64,000 nucleotides of DNA from Tissierellia bacterium. Its GTDB lineage: Bacteria; Bacillota; Clostridia; Tissierellales; Peptoniphilaceae. Below the pieces are notes generated by a model, which was not told the origin of the DNA, did no database searches, and saw nothing but the letters and a program-made list of their open reading frames with translations. Every line of letters begins with the position of its first letter. Position 1 is the stretch's first letter. Below are positions 1 through 10,064 of this stretch, piece by piece. Both the position numbers and the translations under genes were made by a program. The DNA is taken from assembly GCA_030537875.1 (NCBI GenBank), contig JAUNVC010000002.1, positions 26,744 to 90,743 on the forward strand, written 5' to 3'.

Positions 1-49
1 TCTCCACCCAATCTCCATCGGATACTTGTAGGGGTCTTACTTGAGACAT
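1..49 (-). CDS. rimI: RimI-like N-acetyltransferase, 5' end only
   Basis: The gene runs off the left edge and only its first 16 codons are present (MSQVRPLQVSDGDWVE). The ATG lies inside the last codons of tsaB, a 13-base overlap. The opening I/V-R-P-L-x-x-x-D pattern is typical of GNAT acetyltransferases, and the order tsaE-tsaB-rimI is common in Firmicutes. RimI acetylates the N-terminal Ala of ribosomal protein S18. With so few residues the call rests mainly on position. Confidence 0.6.
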   Translation of the reverse strand, partial: MSQVRPLQVSDGDWVE

Positions 50-690
50 ACCACTTGTTCCTTGGTCTTCAAATAATTTAAATCTCCTTCATAGGCTCTT
101 TGGTACTTTTCTTTGGGTAACTGAAAGGCCGCTTTTTCTAGGGCCGATACGTCCAAAAAGATATCTTTTTCAAGGGTAAATAGATAGTTTTTCTCTTTCA
201 ATAAATCCTTGTATTTCAAAAGTCCCTCTCCGAAGACATAAACCTCCCCAGAGGCTTCCGGTAGGGAGTCCATCTCCCATACCCTTCCTTCCTCATCCCA
301 AGTTCCGTCTTTGTGAAAATATTTTCCATAGCAACGATTCTTCCTCGCATCCATCAGTACAAGAACATCGGCTGATACATCGGTCTTGGCATAAATGGCA
401 TCGAGGGTGTCAATGGGTAGAAAGGGAATGTCCTTGGCAAAAGCAATGGCTTTGGCCGCTGCAAAGCCCACCCGAAGCCCTGTAAAGCTTCCCGGTCCTT
501 GGAGTACGGCCACCCCATCCACATCATCCATGGTGAGATCCACATATTGAAATGCATCCTTCACCATGGAAAAAACCGTTTCCGATTGGCGGATTCCTCC
601 CTCAATGGATAGAGAGATGAGACTCTCCCCATCTCTTCCTAGACTCACTCCCGTGGACGCTGTTCCCGTCAATAAAGATAAAAGAATCAT
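37..690 (-). CDS. tsaB: TsaB, tRNA threonylcarbamoyladenosine biosynthesis
   Basis: This 217-residue protein is the ASKHA-fold partner of TsaD in the complex that makes t6A37 in ANN-decoding tRNAs. The sequence shows the family's start (LLSLLTGTASTGVSL, equivalent to the usual IDT-(S/A)T strand) and the strong block GVAVLQGPGSFTGLRVGF near residues 58-75. It lacks the metal-binding His residues of TsaD, as expected for TsaB. It overlaps tsaE by 4 bp upstream and rimI by 13 bp downstream, so the three are translationally coupled. Length is typical of the family. Confidence 0.93.
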   Translation of the reverse strand: MILLSLLTGTASTGVSLGRDGESLISLSIEGGIRQSETVFSMVKDAFQYVDLTMDDVDGVAVLQGPGSFTGLRVGFAAAKAIAFAKDIPFLPIDTLDAIYAKTDVSADVLVLMDARKNRCYGKYFHKDGTWDEEGRVWEMDSLPEASGEVYVFGEGLLKYKDLLKEKNYLFTLEKDIFLDVSALEKAAFQLPKEKYQRAYEGDLNYLKTKEQVVCLK

Positions 691-1097
691 AGTGCCCCCC
701 GTTCCAAGAATGGCCCCGATAAGGTTACGCTCCTGCCCTCTCCCTCATAGGAGAAAACCAGAAGAAGATCTGGTTCTTCTCCCTCTAAAATCTCGGGCCA
801 CTCAATGATTTTGATGGTATCATCCTCTAAAATATCTTCAATACCAATGTTGAGAGCTTCCTCGTAGGTTTCCAATCGATACAGATCCATATGGGTAATT
901 CCCGGATAGAGATTGACAATACCAAAACTAGGGCTCTTGGCATCGGCGCCTAGAGCCTGGGCAAAAAACTTGGTAAAGGCCGTCTTCCCCGTACCCAAAT
1001 CCCCCCGCAGAAAATAAATATCTCCCGGCTTGGAATGTTTGGCAATTTTATAGGCAAGGGCCTTGGTCTCTTCTATCTTTGAAATATCCCGTTTCAT
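687..1097 (-). CDS. tsaE: TsaE, ATPase of t6A synthesis
   Basis: The 136-residue P-loop ATPase supports turnover of the TsaB-TsaD complex in t6A modification. Walker A is GDLGTGKT at about residues 33-40, followed by the family block SPSFGIVNLYPG and the acidic HMDLYRLE segment (Walker B-like) near residue 90. IIEWPE near residue 113 is also characteristic. It overlaps tsaB by 4 bp and begins one base after the prfB stop, so prfB, tsaE, tsaB and rimI are probably one transcript. Confidence 0.93.
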   Translation of the reverse strand: MKRDISKIEETKALAYKIAKHSKPGDIYFLRGDLGTGKTAFTKFFAQALGADAKSPSFGIVNLYPGITHMDLYRLETYEEALNIGIEDILEDDTIKIIEWPEILEGEEPDLLLVFSYEGEGRSVTLSGPFLERGAL

Positions 1098-1098
1098 C

Positions 1099-2197
1099 TT
1101 ACTCCCTCAACAAATAGGCTTTGATAAATTCATCAATGTCCCCATCCATGACCGACTTTGTGTCTCCCGTTTCCATGTCGGTTCGATGATCTTTGACCAT
1201 GCGATAGGGGTGGAACACATAGGAGCGGATCTGACTTCCCCATTCAATCTTAGAATAGTTTCCAGCCAAATCTTCAATTTTCTCCTTCCGTTCCTCTTCC
1301 TTGAGTGCAATGAGCTTTCCTTTAAGAATTTTCATTGCCACTTCCTTATTTTTTAACTGACTTCGTTCATTCTGACAGCTGACCACAATCCCAGTTGGAA
1401 TGTGGCGAATCCTCACAGCCGAGTCCGTGGTATTCACCGACTGACCACCGGCTCCACTGGAACGATAGGTGTCAATTTCCAAATCATTTTCATTGATTTC
1501 CACTTCTATATCATCATCCAGCTTGGGCATCACATCAACAGAAGCAAAGGATGTGTGTCGTTTGCCGGCCGTATCAAAAGGTGAGAGCCGAACCATGCGA
1601 TGGACTCCCTTTTCACTTTTCAAGAATCCATAGGCATTGCGACCGGCAACAGAAAGGGTCACACTTTTAATCCCTCCAGCGGTGTCGTTGAGCATATCTA
1701 AAATCTCGACCTTATATCCCTTGTCCTCTGCCCATCGTGTGTACATCCGCATCAGCATCTCGGCCCAGTCTTGCGCCTCCAATCCTCCCGCACCGGCATG
1801 AATCTGAAGAATCCCATCCAAGTGATCATATTCTCCACCGAGCATGGTGCGCAAGGAATACTTTTCCACTTCCTTGGCCAACCGGCGAATATTTTTCTTG
1901 CATCGTTTGGCCTCTTCCTCATCATCATAGTCATTGGCCATCTCAAGGCAAAACTTGGTGTCTTCCAGTTCCTTTAAAAGGGATTCGTAGTCTTCCATTT
2001 CCCCTTCCAAATCCGATATCTTCTTCAAAAGAGAGGAGGCATAGTCACTGTCATCCCATAAATCCGGTGCCAAACTTTTTTTCTTTAGCTCCTGCAATTC
2101 CCTGTCTATCCCCTCCGGGTCAAAGGGACTCACCCAGCTTTTTTACCGTCTCAATCAATTCGTTAATTTCATTAAAATCCGTAGCAATCAATTCCAT
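1099..2197 (-). CDS. prfB: Peptide chain release factor 2 (programmed +1 frameshift)
   Basis: RF2 terminates translation at UGA and UAA. Frame one starts at ATG 2197 (SD AGGAGA) and reaches an in-frame UGA at codon 26 (2122-2120). A +1 slip at CUU-UGA-C enters the long frame ending at 1099, giving 365 residues. Two signatures identify RF2: the SPF codon-recognition tripeptide in VRLSPFDTAGKRH, and the catalytic GGQ in SSGAGGQSVN. Starting at the internal ATG at 2133 would lose the N-terminal helix. The gene lies 8 bp after secA. Confidence 0.95.
2119..2134 (-). other. prfB autoregulatory frameshift site
   Basis: Codons 22-26 read GGU GAG UCC CUU UGA followed by C. The slippery CUU, the UGA stop with a 3' C and a GGUGA-like Shine-Dalgarno element three bases upstream match the E. 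coli site codon for codon. Low RF2 favours shifting, which makes more RF2. Confidence 0.9.
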
Positions 2198-2205
2198 AGT
2201 ATCTC

Positions 2206-4920
2206 CTAGTTGTTTCCACAACAATTCTTAAATTTCTTTCCACTGCCACAGGGACAGGGATCGTTTCTTCCCACACGGGGTTTGTTGCGTTTAAAAGTTG
2301 TCTGTTTGACGGGGCCGAGAGTAATCTTTCTCTCCTTCTGACGTTTTTGTACTTTCTCAGGATCTTCCACACTGAGTAGCACCTTCAAGAAATCTTCCCG
2401 GATGGCACGGTTCATCTCGTCAAACATATTGGAACCTTCTAACTGATAGGCTCTGACAGGATCTGATTGACCATAGGCACGAAGCCCAATGCCCGTTTTC
2501 AGCTGATCCATGGCATCGATGTGGTCCATCCACTTGTCATCCACCACTCTCAGCAAGAGGATTCTCTCAATTTCACGGAGTCGCTCCGCCGTAAATTCAG
2601 TTTCTTTTTCTGCATAGAGACTCTGGACCGCTTTTTCCAGCAACTCCTTCGCCTCGTAGGGATCTTTTTGAATTCCGGGATCCACACGGAGATGGCTCAT
2701 GGCCTCTACGCGGAATCCTTCCGCATCCCATTCGCCAATTTTTTCATAATCACCCAAGTGGCCTTGGAAAATATCTTCCACGGTGGCATCCATCATGGTC
2801 AAGATTCTTTCTTTAAAATCTCCCCCCTCTAAGAGTTTCTGCCGTTCCGTATAAATCACGTTTCTTTGCTGATTCATGACATCGTCATATTGGAGCACAT
2901 GTTTACGGGTGCTAAAGTTGTTGGATTCCACCCGTCTTTGGGCCCCCTCAATGCGCTTACTGATCATGGAGTGACTGATGGGCTCGTTCTCATCTACATT
3001 GAGTCGTTCCACCAATGTCTTAAACCGTTCTCCTCCGAAGAGCCGCATGAGATCGTCCTCCGCAGAAATATAGAAACGGGAAGATCCCGGGTCACCTTGT
3101 CGTCCAGAACGACCACGAAGCTGGTTATCGATACGTCTTGATTCGTGGCGTTGAGTTCCAATGATATGAAGTCCACCGGCAGATAAAACCTTTTCTTTTT
3201 CTTCCCGAATATCATCGGCGTATTGATCAATCAAATCGGCATACTTCTTACGGTAGGCAATGAGCTCCGGCTCCTCCGTATCTTCATGGCCTTGAATCCG
3301 AGACAAAAGCTCTTCATCCTCTACTTCTTTGCGAATATCCTTAAGTGCCATATATTCCGGATTTCCGCCCAGCATAATATCGGTACCACGTCCTGCCATG
3401 TTGGTGGCAATGGTTACCGCCTTATATCGACCGGCCTGTGCCACGATTTCCGCTTCCTTGTCATGATGTTTGGCGTTTAGAACCATGTGGGGGATCCGCT
3501 CTTTCTTCAAAAGGGAAGAGAGATGTTCCGAATCCTCAATGGTTACCGTACCCACAAGAACCGGCTGCCCCTTCTCATAGCAATCCTTAATATCCCGTAA
3601 AATGGCTCGATCCTTGGCTGCCATACTAGCATAGATTTCATCTTCCGCATCAATACGTATCACCGGTTTATTGGTGGGAATATCGATGACATCCATATGG
3701 TAAATCTCTCTAAATTCAGCTTCCTCGGTCATGGCCGTACCGGTCATACCGGAAAGCTTATCATACATACGGAAATAGTTTTGGAAGGTGATGGTGGCCA
3801 AGGTCTTGGATTCATTTTGCACATGGACATTTTCCTTGGCTTCAATGGCTTGGTGTAAACCATCCGAATATCTCCGTCCATACATCAAACGCCCCGTAAA
3901 TTCATCAACGATGATAATCTCTCCATCCTTGATGACATAATCCTTATCTCGGTGCATGAGGGCCCGAGCTTTCAGTGCAATTTGAATATGGTGCATAATG
4001 TCCAAATTGTCTATATCGGCCAAATTTTCAATGCCAAAATAACTCTCAGCCTTGGCCGTACCTTTTTCCGTGATACTGACTGAGTTTCCCTTTTCGTCCA
4101 CGAGAAAATCCACCGTTTCTTCGGGAATATCTCGATCAAAATCCAAGGGACTATAGGGTTTCTCATCCGGGTCTAACTTTCTAAAAGAAAGGGTCGCTGC
4201 AAAATTCTTAGCCCTTGTGTAAAGATCGGTGGCCTCATCGGCTTGTCCACTGATAATCAGAGGCGTTCTTGCTTCGTCGATGAGAATGGAGTCCACCTCG
4301 TCGACGATGGCATAGTTCTGTCCTCTTTGGACCATGTTTTCCTTGTAAATAACCATATTATCCCGAAGATAATCAAAACCATACTCATTGTTGGTTCCGT
4401 AGGTAATGTCGGCGGCATAGGCCTCCCTCCGTTCGGGATTTTTCATACCATTGACAATGACACCAACCGATAAATTCATAAATTCAAAAACCTTGCCCAT
4501 CCACTGGCGGTCACGCTTTGCCAAGTAATCGTTGACCGTGACAATATGGACTCCTTTTCCGGTGAGGGCATTGAGATAGGCTGGCATGGTTGCCACCAAA
4601 GTCTTTCCTTCTCCGGTACGCATCTCGGCAATCTTGCCTTGGTGAAGGACAATTCCCCCGATGACCTGTACACGGAAGGGACGCATATTTAGCACCCTGG
4701 CATCGGCCTCGCGGATAGCCGCAAAAGCCTCCGGCAAAATATCATCCAAGGTTTTTCCCTTGGCCAATTCCTCTTTAAAATAGGCCGTCTTTCCCTTTAA
4801 CTCCTCGTCACTCAAAGCCTTGTACTCATCTTCCAGAGCCATGACCTCGTTGACCAAGGGTTCAATTTTCTTTAATGCCTTTGAAGAGGGATCTCCAAAG
4901 ATTTTCTGAAACAGTCCCAT
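2206..4920 (-). CDS. secA: Preprotein translocase ATPase SecA
   Basis: The 904-residue motor drives secretory proteins through SecYEG. Visible parts, in order, are: the first nucleotide-binding fold with [12 protein letters not shown] (about residues 100-111); [17 protein letters not shown] around 208-224, which holds the DEVD box; the preprotein cross-linking domain; and the second fold with [19 protein letters not shown]. The C-terminal zinc motif [13 protein letters not shown] binds SecB or ribosomes in other species. Full family length. The start has a GGAAG ribosome site and a strong promoter. Confidence 0.97.
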   Translation of the reverse strand: MGLFQKIFGDPSSKALKKIEPLVNEVMALEDEYKALSDEELKGKTAYFKEELAKGKTLDDILPEAFAAIREADARVLNMRPFRVQVIGGIVLHQGKIAEMRTGEGKTLVATMPAYLNALTGKGVHIVTVNDYLAKRDRQWMGKVFEFMNLSVGVIVNGMKNPERREAYAADITYGTNNEYGFDYLRDNMVIYKENMVQRGQNYAIVDEVDSILIDEARTPLIISGQADEATDLYTRAKNFAATLSFRKLDPDEKPYSPLDFDRDIPEETVDFLVDEKGNSVSITEKGTAKAESYFGIENLADIDNLDIMHHIQIALKARALMHRDKDYVIKDGEIIIVDEFTGRLMYGRRYSDGLHQAIEAKENVHVQNESKTLATITFQNYFRMYDKLSGMTGTAMTEEAEFREIYHMDVIDIPTNKPVIRIDAEDEIYASMAAKDRAILRDIKDCYEKGQPVLVGTVTIEDSEHLSSLLKKERIPHMVLNAKHHDKEAEIVAQAGRYKAVTIATNMAGRGTDIMLGGNPEYMALKDIRKEVEDEELLSRIQGHEDTEEPELIAYRKKYADLIDQYADDIREEKEKVLSAGGLHIIGTQRHESRRIDNQLRGRSGRQGDPGSSRFYISAEDDLMRLFGGERFKTLVERLNVDENEPISHSMISKRIEGAQRRVESNNFSTRKHVLQYDDVMNQQRNVIYTERQKLLEGGDFKERILTMMDATVEDIFQGHLGDYEKIGEWDAEGFRVEAMSHLRVDPGIQKDPYEAKELLEKAVQSLYAEKETEFTAERLREIERILLLRVVDDKWMDHIDAMDQLKTGIGLRAYGQSDPVRAYQLEGSNMFDEMNRAIREDFLKVLLSVEDPEKVQKRQKERKITLGPVKQTTFKRNKPRVGRNDPCPCGSGKKFKNCCGNN

Positions 4921-4987
4921 AGTACTTCCTTTCTTTCTATAAAAAACAATATTCTACCATTTTAAAAATACAATCTCTAAACACTTA

Positions 4988-5016
4988 ATTATACCCCAAA
5001 TTAGCCATTTTTTCAA
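4988..5016 (-). promoter_or_regulatory. SigA-type promoter of secA
   Basis: On the minus strand TTGAAA (5016-5011) and TATAAT (4993-4988) are separated by 17 bp. The 5' leader to the secA ATG is about 60 nt and AU-rich. Confidence 0.8.
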
Positions 5017-5040
5017 CTTTTGAAACCTGTCGTCCCAATG

Positions 5041-5066
5041 AAAAAGAGTAGCTTCCAAAGCTACTC
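5041..5066 (-). terminator. Rho-independent terminator of the phn/5'-nucleotidase operon
   Basis: A 9-bp stem (GAGTAGCTT/AAGCTACTC) with a 3-nt loop is followed by five U residues. The stop codon of the nucleotidase lies inside the stem. Confidence 0.85.
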
Positions 5067-6509
5067 TTCGCCCATCCGGGCGATGGCTTCTATGAGGATT
5101 TCTTGTACATCTCTTTGAATGTCTTTCACTAGGGGGCAGGTGGTATACATATCAAATCCTCCCGCTCCCGTGGCTCGGTAATTGTTCATGGCGAGGGTCA
5201 ACCTATCTTCTGCTTCGATGGGTTTCCCCCCTCTACGTAAGTTTGTGATCCGTTTTCCTATGGCCTTCGTAAAATCTATATCGTACTCCAGCCCATAGAA
5301 AAAATCGAAATTATAATGTTCTTCTTTGGGTGTAGTGAAACGATCGTTGATGGAGAAGGTTCCATTGTCATAGACCACATAGCTATAATTTTGTTCCAAT
5401 GCTTCTTTTAGCTTTGCCCCTGTGATTTCAAGAACGACCAGAGTGTTGGGATAGGGGTAGGTGAGCATCACGTTCCGTAATGTCACATCTTTTTTCAATC
5501 CCGTTATTTCATTGGCAAAACTGGTGATGGATAGGTCGCTTTGGGCATAGTCCTTCTGAATGCCATTGATAAAATCCGCCAACTTCGATCCTTTGAGTGC
5601 CATTTCCAACCGATCTTCAGGAAGGAGATCTTGGGGAAGTTTTGCCACCGGTCGATCCAAGTAATCCTGCACTTCTTGGTCGAAGGATGCATAGGTTTGG
5701 GCAAGAATTGAGCTGGATTTTTTCGGGTGGATGATGCGAGATTCTATCTTTTCTTTTTGCCATAGAATTTCCACGGCTCCCTCGCCATGGGCCGGGGCTT
5801 GGACAATATGGGTTCCGTAGGCCATCTTATTGGCAAAGGGCATATGTTGATGGCCCGTCAAGAGAATATCTAGATCCAATTCTCTTGCAAGTTCGGCTCC
5901 AATGTTTTCGTCATTGTTCACCAATTTTTCTCCCGTATCCAAATCTTCTTCTATCCCACCATGATAGATGAGTACGGTCACGTCGCATTGGTCTTTGATT
6001 TCGTTGAGAGCCTTTCGAAGAGGCTCCAAGGGATGCCGGATGCGAAAATTTTCAATGTGTTCCTTTCGCTCCCAAAGATTGACCCAGTGGGTGACCGCAC
6101 CAAGAAGTCCCACCCTCGTTCCATCTTCCAAGGTATGAATTGCGTGGGGACGAATCTCCATCTGTCCCGTCACATCTTCCACATTGGCACAAAGAAGGGT
6201 GGCCTTGGAGTTGGTCACATAGCGACGGAGAAATTCATATCCATAGTTGAAATCATGGTTTCCCAAGGTGTAATATTGGCAACCACCAAGATTAAAGAAG
6301 TTCCCCATCATCTCAGGAGCGTTCTTGTCTTTGTAATAGAAGAGGAAGGGAGATCCTTGCAAGGTATCTCCCCCGTCTATCATCAATGTATTTCCGTCAA
6401 TTTCATACTCTTGCCACACTTGAAAGAGACCGATCTTCTTAGGTTCCCGGTCCAAGTAGTCCGTGGGGAATAAAAATCCATGGCTGTCGGAAGTAAAATA
6501 GAGTTTCAT
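5061..6509 (-). CDS. Bifunctional metallophosphatase/5'-nucleotidase, cytosolic
   Basis: The 482-residue protein has the two-domain 5'-nucleotidase architecture. The N-terminal metallophosphoesterase domain carries SDSHG (residue 7 on), DGGDTLQGSP, GNHDFNYG and LTGHQHMPF, the full set of dinuclear-metal ligands. The C-terminal substrate domain includes YPYPNTLVVLEITG and ATGAGGFDMY. There is no signal peptide, unlike periplasmic UshA, so it probably acts inside the cell, like YunD-type proteins. It is the last gene of a PhnDCEE importer operon, 1 bp after phnE. An inferred role is to strip phosphate from an imported or salvaged nucleotide-like compound; the substrate cannot be read from the sequence. 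Confidence 0.87.
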   Translation of the reverse strand: MKLYFTSDSHGFLFPTDYLDREPKKIGLFQVWQEYEIDGNTLMIDGGDTLQGSPFLFYYKDKNAPEMMGNFFNLGGCQYYTLGNHDFNYGYEFLRRYVTNSKATLLCANVEDVTGQMEIRPHAIHTLEDGTRVGLLGAVTHWVNLWERKEHIENFRIRHPLEPLRKALNEIKDQCDVTVLIYHGGIEEDLDTGEKLVNNDENIGAELARELDLDILLTGHQHMPFANKMAYGTHIVQAPAHGEGAVEILWQKEKIESRIIHPKKSSSILAQTYASFDQEVQDYLDRPVAKLPQDLLPEDRLEMALKGSKLADFINGIQKDYAQSDLSITSFANEITGLKKDVTLRNVMLTYPYPNTLVVLEITGAKLKEALEQNYSYVVYDNGTFSINDRFTTPKEEHYNFDFFYGLEYDIDFTKAIGKRITNLRRGGKPIEAEDRLTLAMNNYRATGAGGFDMYTTCPLVKDIQRDVQEILIEAIARMGEE

Positions 6510-6510
6510 A

Positions 6511-7338
6511 TTATCCTCTCACCAGCTTGGTCCGCAGTTTGGTGGAAAACCATTCAATGAACATGACCAGTATAATAAGGCCCAGGAGAATGGCTCCCAC
6601 TTCTCTCCAACGATAGGCATTCATGGCAAAGATGAGGGGAGCACCAATTCCACCGGCTCCCACCAATCCAAGGACGGTGGCATCCCGAAGGTTGATATCA
6701 AAACGATAAATCACCGTCGATGCAAAGTTGGCAAAGAGTTGGGGTAAAATTCCATAACGAATTTTTTCAAAGGTGGTACACCCTAGGGAAGAGAGACTTT
6801 CCAAAATATTTTTATCCAATACGGCAATGGATTCGGAAAAGAGTTTGGTGAGCATCCCCACCGAAGTGAGGCTCATGGTAAGAAGTCCGGCAAAGGGTCC
6901 CGGTCCTGTGACACGGATAAACATAAGTCCATAGACAAAACTGGGAATGGTGCGGACCAACATAATAAAGAGTTTAACCACCCATGCCACTGGCTTTGGT
7001 ACCACGTTGGAACTGGCAAGAAAGGCCACCGGCGTCGATATGATGGCACCGATAATGGTTCCCAAAAAGGCAATACTCAAGGTTTCTAACAAGAGATAGG
7101 GGACGCCCTTGCTGGTCAAGTTAAATAACAGTTCTCCATCGGGGTTAAAAATACCCCGTAAAATACTCCAAGCGACTTCAAATCCCTTGCCCTTGCTGCC
7201 CTGTTGGATGGCCGTGGAGCTCCAAATGAGCATTCCCAAAATTAAACTGACCATCATGAAGATATAGAGATGGCGATGGGGTTCTTCCCCTAGTTTCTTT
7301 TGAATTTTAGGTTCATAGGTTCGATTCATTTGTTCCAT
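6511..7338 (-). CDS. phnE: Phosphonate-type ABC permease, second PhnE
   Basis: This 275-residue integral membrane subunit has about six hydrophobic segments. The BPD_transp_1 coupling region near residues 180-205 (ESLSSLGCTTFEKIRYGILP) contacts the ATPase. GLVGAGGIGAPL near residue 230 is typical of PhnE. It is paired with another PhnE encoded just upstream, so the channel is probably a heterodimer. Spacing to its neighbours is 8 bp and 1 bp. Confidence 0.9.
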   Translation of the reverse strand: MEQMNRTYEPKIQKKLGEEPHRHLYIFMMVSLILGMLIWSSTAIQQGSKGKGFEVAWSILRGIFNPDGELLFNLTSKGVPYLLLETLSIAFLGTIIGAIISTPVAFLASSNVVPKPVAWVVKLFIMLVRTIPSFVYGLMFIRVTGPGPFAGLLTMSLTSVGMLTKLFSESIAVLDKNILESLSSLGCTTFEKIRYGILPQLFANFASTVIYRFDINLRDATVLGLVGAGGIGAPLIFAMNAYRWREVGAILLGLIILVMFIEWFSTKLRTKLVRG

Positions 7339-7346
7339 GTTTCACC

Positions 7347-8168
7347 TCAATTCAATTTCTTTCGGAAGTGGGTAGAGATGCTTTCAATGACAAAAACCGT
7401 GCCAAAGACAGCCAAGAGAATCGTCCCCACATTGTCCCATTGACGCCAAGAGATATTCTCACTGAGCATGAGTCCGATTCCACCGGCTCCCACATACCCA
7501 AGGATGGCTGCATAGCGTACATTTCCTTCAAAGTTATATAGAGAAACGGAAAGATAATTGGGAAGGATTTGAACCAAAATCCCGTGATAAAAGGCCCGGG
7601 GCTTAGAAAATCCCATGGACATCATGGCTTCAAAGGGGCCCATATCCACCGTTTCAATTTGTTCATACATGAGTTTTCCCACATAGGAAAAAGAAAATAG
7701 AAAAATAGCAATGGTTCCTGCCAAGGTTCCCAAACCAAAAATATAGGTGGCAATCAAAGCATTGACAAGGGTGGGTATGGTACGAATCAAGCTAAATAAA
7801 AATCGTACGGGCATGACCACAAACTTGCTCTTTATCATATTGGTGCTGGCAAGATAAGCAAAAAACATGGCGAAAAATGCACCGCAAAAGGATCCGAGAA
7901 AACTCATTTTAATGGTATCAAAAAGCGGTCCCCAAATATGTTTCATAAAACTCAAATTGGGGTGAAAAATCTTGCCTAAGATGTTGAAAAACTCAACGCC
8001 TCGCTCCTGCAATGTATATAAACTAAAGCCTGTCATCCGCATGGAACCATAGGTGAGTAAAAGAAGTATGAGCAATACCAAAGGTGTTCGACTGCGCTTC
8101 TCATAGACCACTTTTCCATTGGACAAAGTCATGGGGCGAGGTTTAAAGATACGATCATAGAGGTTCAC
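7347..8168 (-). CDS. phnE: Phosphonate-type ABC permease, first PhnE
   Basis: The 273-residue membrane subunit starts with GTG, 6 nt after a perfect AAAGGAGGT site. It has about six membrane segments, the coupling loop EAMMSMGFSKPRAFYHGILVQ, and the PhnE block GYVGAGGIGLML. It overlaps phnC by 14 bp, so its ribosome site lies within the phnC coding sequence. It differs clearly from the second permease, consistent with a heterodimeric pore. Confidence 0.9.
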   Translation of the reverse strand: MNLYDRIFKPRPMTLSNGKVVYEKRSRTPLVLLILLLLTYGSMRMTGFSLYTLQERGVEFFNILGKIFHPNLSFMKHIWGPLFDTIKMSFLGSFCGAFFAMFFAYLASTNMIKSKFVVMPVRFLFSLIRTIPTLVNALIATYIFGLGTLAGTIAIFLFSFSYVGKLMYEQIETVDMGPFEAMMSMGFSKPRAFYHGILVQILPNYLSVSLYNFEGNVRYAAILGYVGAGGIGLMLSENISWRQWDNVGTILLAVFGTVFVIESISTHFRKKLN

Positions 8169-8934
8169 CTTGGACCTCCTTTAGGTTGATTTCGTCAATT
8201 TTATCTTCATAAATGGTTTCCAAAACAGAAGCATCCACCGCAGATGCCGGACCATCAAAGACAATCTCCCCATCCTTGATTCCAATCACACGACGGGCAT
8301 ATTCCAAGGCCAAATCCACATGGTGAATGTTGATGATGACCGTAATGTTAAGTTCTTGGTTGATTTTTAAGAAATAGTCCATGGCCTGCCTTGCTGTCAC
8401 CGGATCAAGAGAGGCCACCGGTTCATCGGCCAATATGATCTGGGGGTTTTGTGCCAAGGTGCGAGCAAGGGCCACCCTTTGTTGTTGTCCGCCGGACAAT
8501 TGGTCGGCCCGTACATAGGCCTTCTCCAATATATCCACTCGGTCCAAACTCTCCAAGGCTTTTAGCTTATGCTCCTTGGGGAAAATACCAAGCACAGAAC
8601 GGAAAAAATTCAGTTCTGGTACAAAGGCTGTCAGAGTGTTTTTCATCACCGTGGTTCGTTTCACCAAATTGAAGGATTGGAAAATCATACCAATATCTCG
8701 ACGAAACTGGCGCAACTTTTTCCCTTTGAGTTGACTTACATCGATGCCATTGACTTTCAATTCTCCGCCATTGATATCGTGCATCTTATTGATGGTCCGT
8801 ATGAGGGTACTTTTCCCTGCACCGGAACGGCCAATGATGGCCACAAACTCTCCCTGCTCAATATTCAAGGTCACATCTTTCAAGGCCTTGAATCCACCGG
8901 GGTACACCTTATCTACATGTTTAAATTCAATCAT
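8155..8934 (-). CDS. phnC: Phosphonate-type ABC ATPase PhnC
   Basis: The 259-residue ATPase powers the PhnDCEE importer. Walker A is GRSGAGKST (about residues 36-44), the signature LSGGQQQR, Walker B IILADEPVASLD, and the switch histidine is in NIHHVDLA. The subfamily marker FQSFNLVKRTTVMKN follows the Q-loop. A hairpin terminator in the gap before it should make it less abundant than the upstream binding protein. Confidence 0.93.
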   Translation of the reverse strand: MIEFKHVDKVYPGGFKALKDVTLNIEQGEFVAIIGRSGAGKSTLIRTINKMHDINGGELKVNGIDVSQLKGKKLRQFRRDIGMIFQSFNLVKRTTVMKNTLTAFVPELNFFRSVLGIFPKEHKLKALESLDRVDILEKAYVRADQLSGGQQQRVALARTLAQNPQIILADEPVASLDPVTARQAMDYFLKINQELNITVIINIHHVDLALEYARRVIGIKDGEIVFDGPASAVDASVLETIYEDKIDEINLKEVQGEPL

Positions 8935-8950
8935 AGTACATCCTTTTCAT

Positions 8951-8976
8951 AAAAAAGGGCGGGATTTCTCCCGCTC
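8951..8976 (-). terminator. Intra-operon terminator/attenuator between phnD and phnC
   Basis: On the minus strand an 8-bp stem (GAGCGGGA/TCCCGCCC with one G-U pair, GAAA loop) is followed by six U residues. It lies 5 bp after the phnD stop and 17 bp before phnC. This is a common way to raise binding protein over transporter. Confidence 0.75.
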
Positions 8977-8980
8977 CTGT

Positions 8981-10027
8981 TTACTTCTCTTTCAGTTCTC
9001 TTAGGAGTTTTTGTGCTTCTCTTTCCGAATCATAATCGGAAGGTTTGGCTTTTTGATATCCGTCGTGGTTATAAATTTTGATGACCTCTTTTCCTTCGGT
9101 GGATTCACCAATTTCAATAAAGGCTTCGGTGAGAGCTTTTTTAAATTCATCAGACATAATAGATGAATTTTTAGAAACAGAAATGGTATCGTTATAGACC
9201 TTATCGGTCACTGCAATAACATTGGTTTCATCCCAAATGGATTCGGTTCGACCAAATTCGGAAGTCCATTTTTCGACATTGTCCATCCGAGCGTCGGCAT
9301 AGCAAACCAAAACATCCACCTGCTCAGAAGCAAGTCTTGCCATGGAGCTACCATAACTATCGGCCTGTACCACATTGGCCAAATCCGTGATGGCCTTGCC
9401 ATACTCTGCACGAAGATAGAGATAGGGATAGATATATCCAGAGGAAGAGGACGATCCCATGACGGACCAATTCAAACTATTCATATCTTCCCATGTGAGT
9501 TTTTCTCCCGCATTGACCTTCGCTGCAACTGCACGCCCCTTTTCGGAGGGACCGGCAATGAATAGACTCCGATAGAACGTAACTTGTTCATCGGTCTTGG
9601 TGGTGGGCTTGTTGTCGTTCCATTCTTTGGGGTCCGTACTCTCCACGGAAACGCCCTTTCTTGTGGCGGTCAAAATGACCTCAGCGCTATCATCATAGAG
9701 TACATATGTACCACCGGGAATAAATCCTACATCAACGGTACCTGCGGACATGGCCTCTCCCACTGCTTCATAGCTCGTTCCAACAGTGATGTTGACTTCC
9801 TTGACCTCGAAGCCTCTTTTTGCCAATTGATTCTTCAAAATGTCTTTCAATGGCTCTGTTGCCGTTACAATTTCATCGGGATCTCTGGAAGGCACAAACG
9901 CCACATTTAGTTTTTCAATCACCGTTTTTCCATCTTCTGTTTTCGTCGTCGTATCATCTTTTTTTCCACATCCAGCGAAAACGCTTAGCACCATAACAAG
10001 TGCCAATACCAACGCAATTTTTTTCAT
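8981..10027 (-). CDS. phnD: Phosphonate/phosphate-family substrate-binding lipoprotein PhnD
   Basis: The 348-residue protein has a lipoprotein signal (MKKIALVLALVMVLSVFAGC) with lipidation expected at Cys20. The mature part begins NVAFVPSRDPDEI, then PhnD-like blocks such as GTVDVGFIPGGTYVLY and SSSSSGYIYPYLYL, the latter in the anion-binding region. It delivers substrate to PhnE/PhnE/PhnC. Members of this family bind phosphonates, phosphite, phosphate or phosphate esters, so the ligand is open; the operon's 5'-nucleotidase hints at a phosphoester. Confidence 0.9.
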   Translation of the reverse strand: MKKIALVLALVMVLSVFAGCGKKDDTTTKTEDGKTVIEKLNVAFVPSRDPDEIVTATEPLKDILKNQLAKRGFEVKEVNITVGTSYEAVGEAMSAGTVDVGFIPGGTYVLYDDSAEVILTATRKGVSVESTDPKEWNDNKPTTKTDEQVTFYRSLFIAGPSEKGRAVAAKVNAGEKLTWEDMNSLNWSVMGSSSSSGYIYPYLYLRAEYGKAITDLANVVQADSYGSSMARLASEQVDVLVCYADARMDNVEKWTSEFGRTESIWDETNVIAVTDKVYNDTISVSKNSSIMSDEFKKALTEAFIEIGESTEGKEVIKIYNHDGYQKAKPSDYDSEREAQKLLRELKEK

Positions 10028-10064
10028 ATTTACCTCCTATGTTTGTACCACTAAGTACATTTTA

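Noticed and set aside
1099-2133. prfB as a frameshifted pseudogene or a short form starting at 2133
   Set aside because: The break is the conserved programmed frameshift at codon 26, with the expected slippery site and SD-like element.
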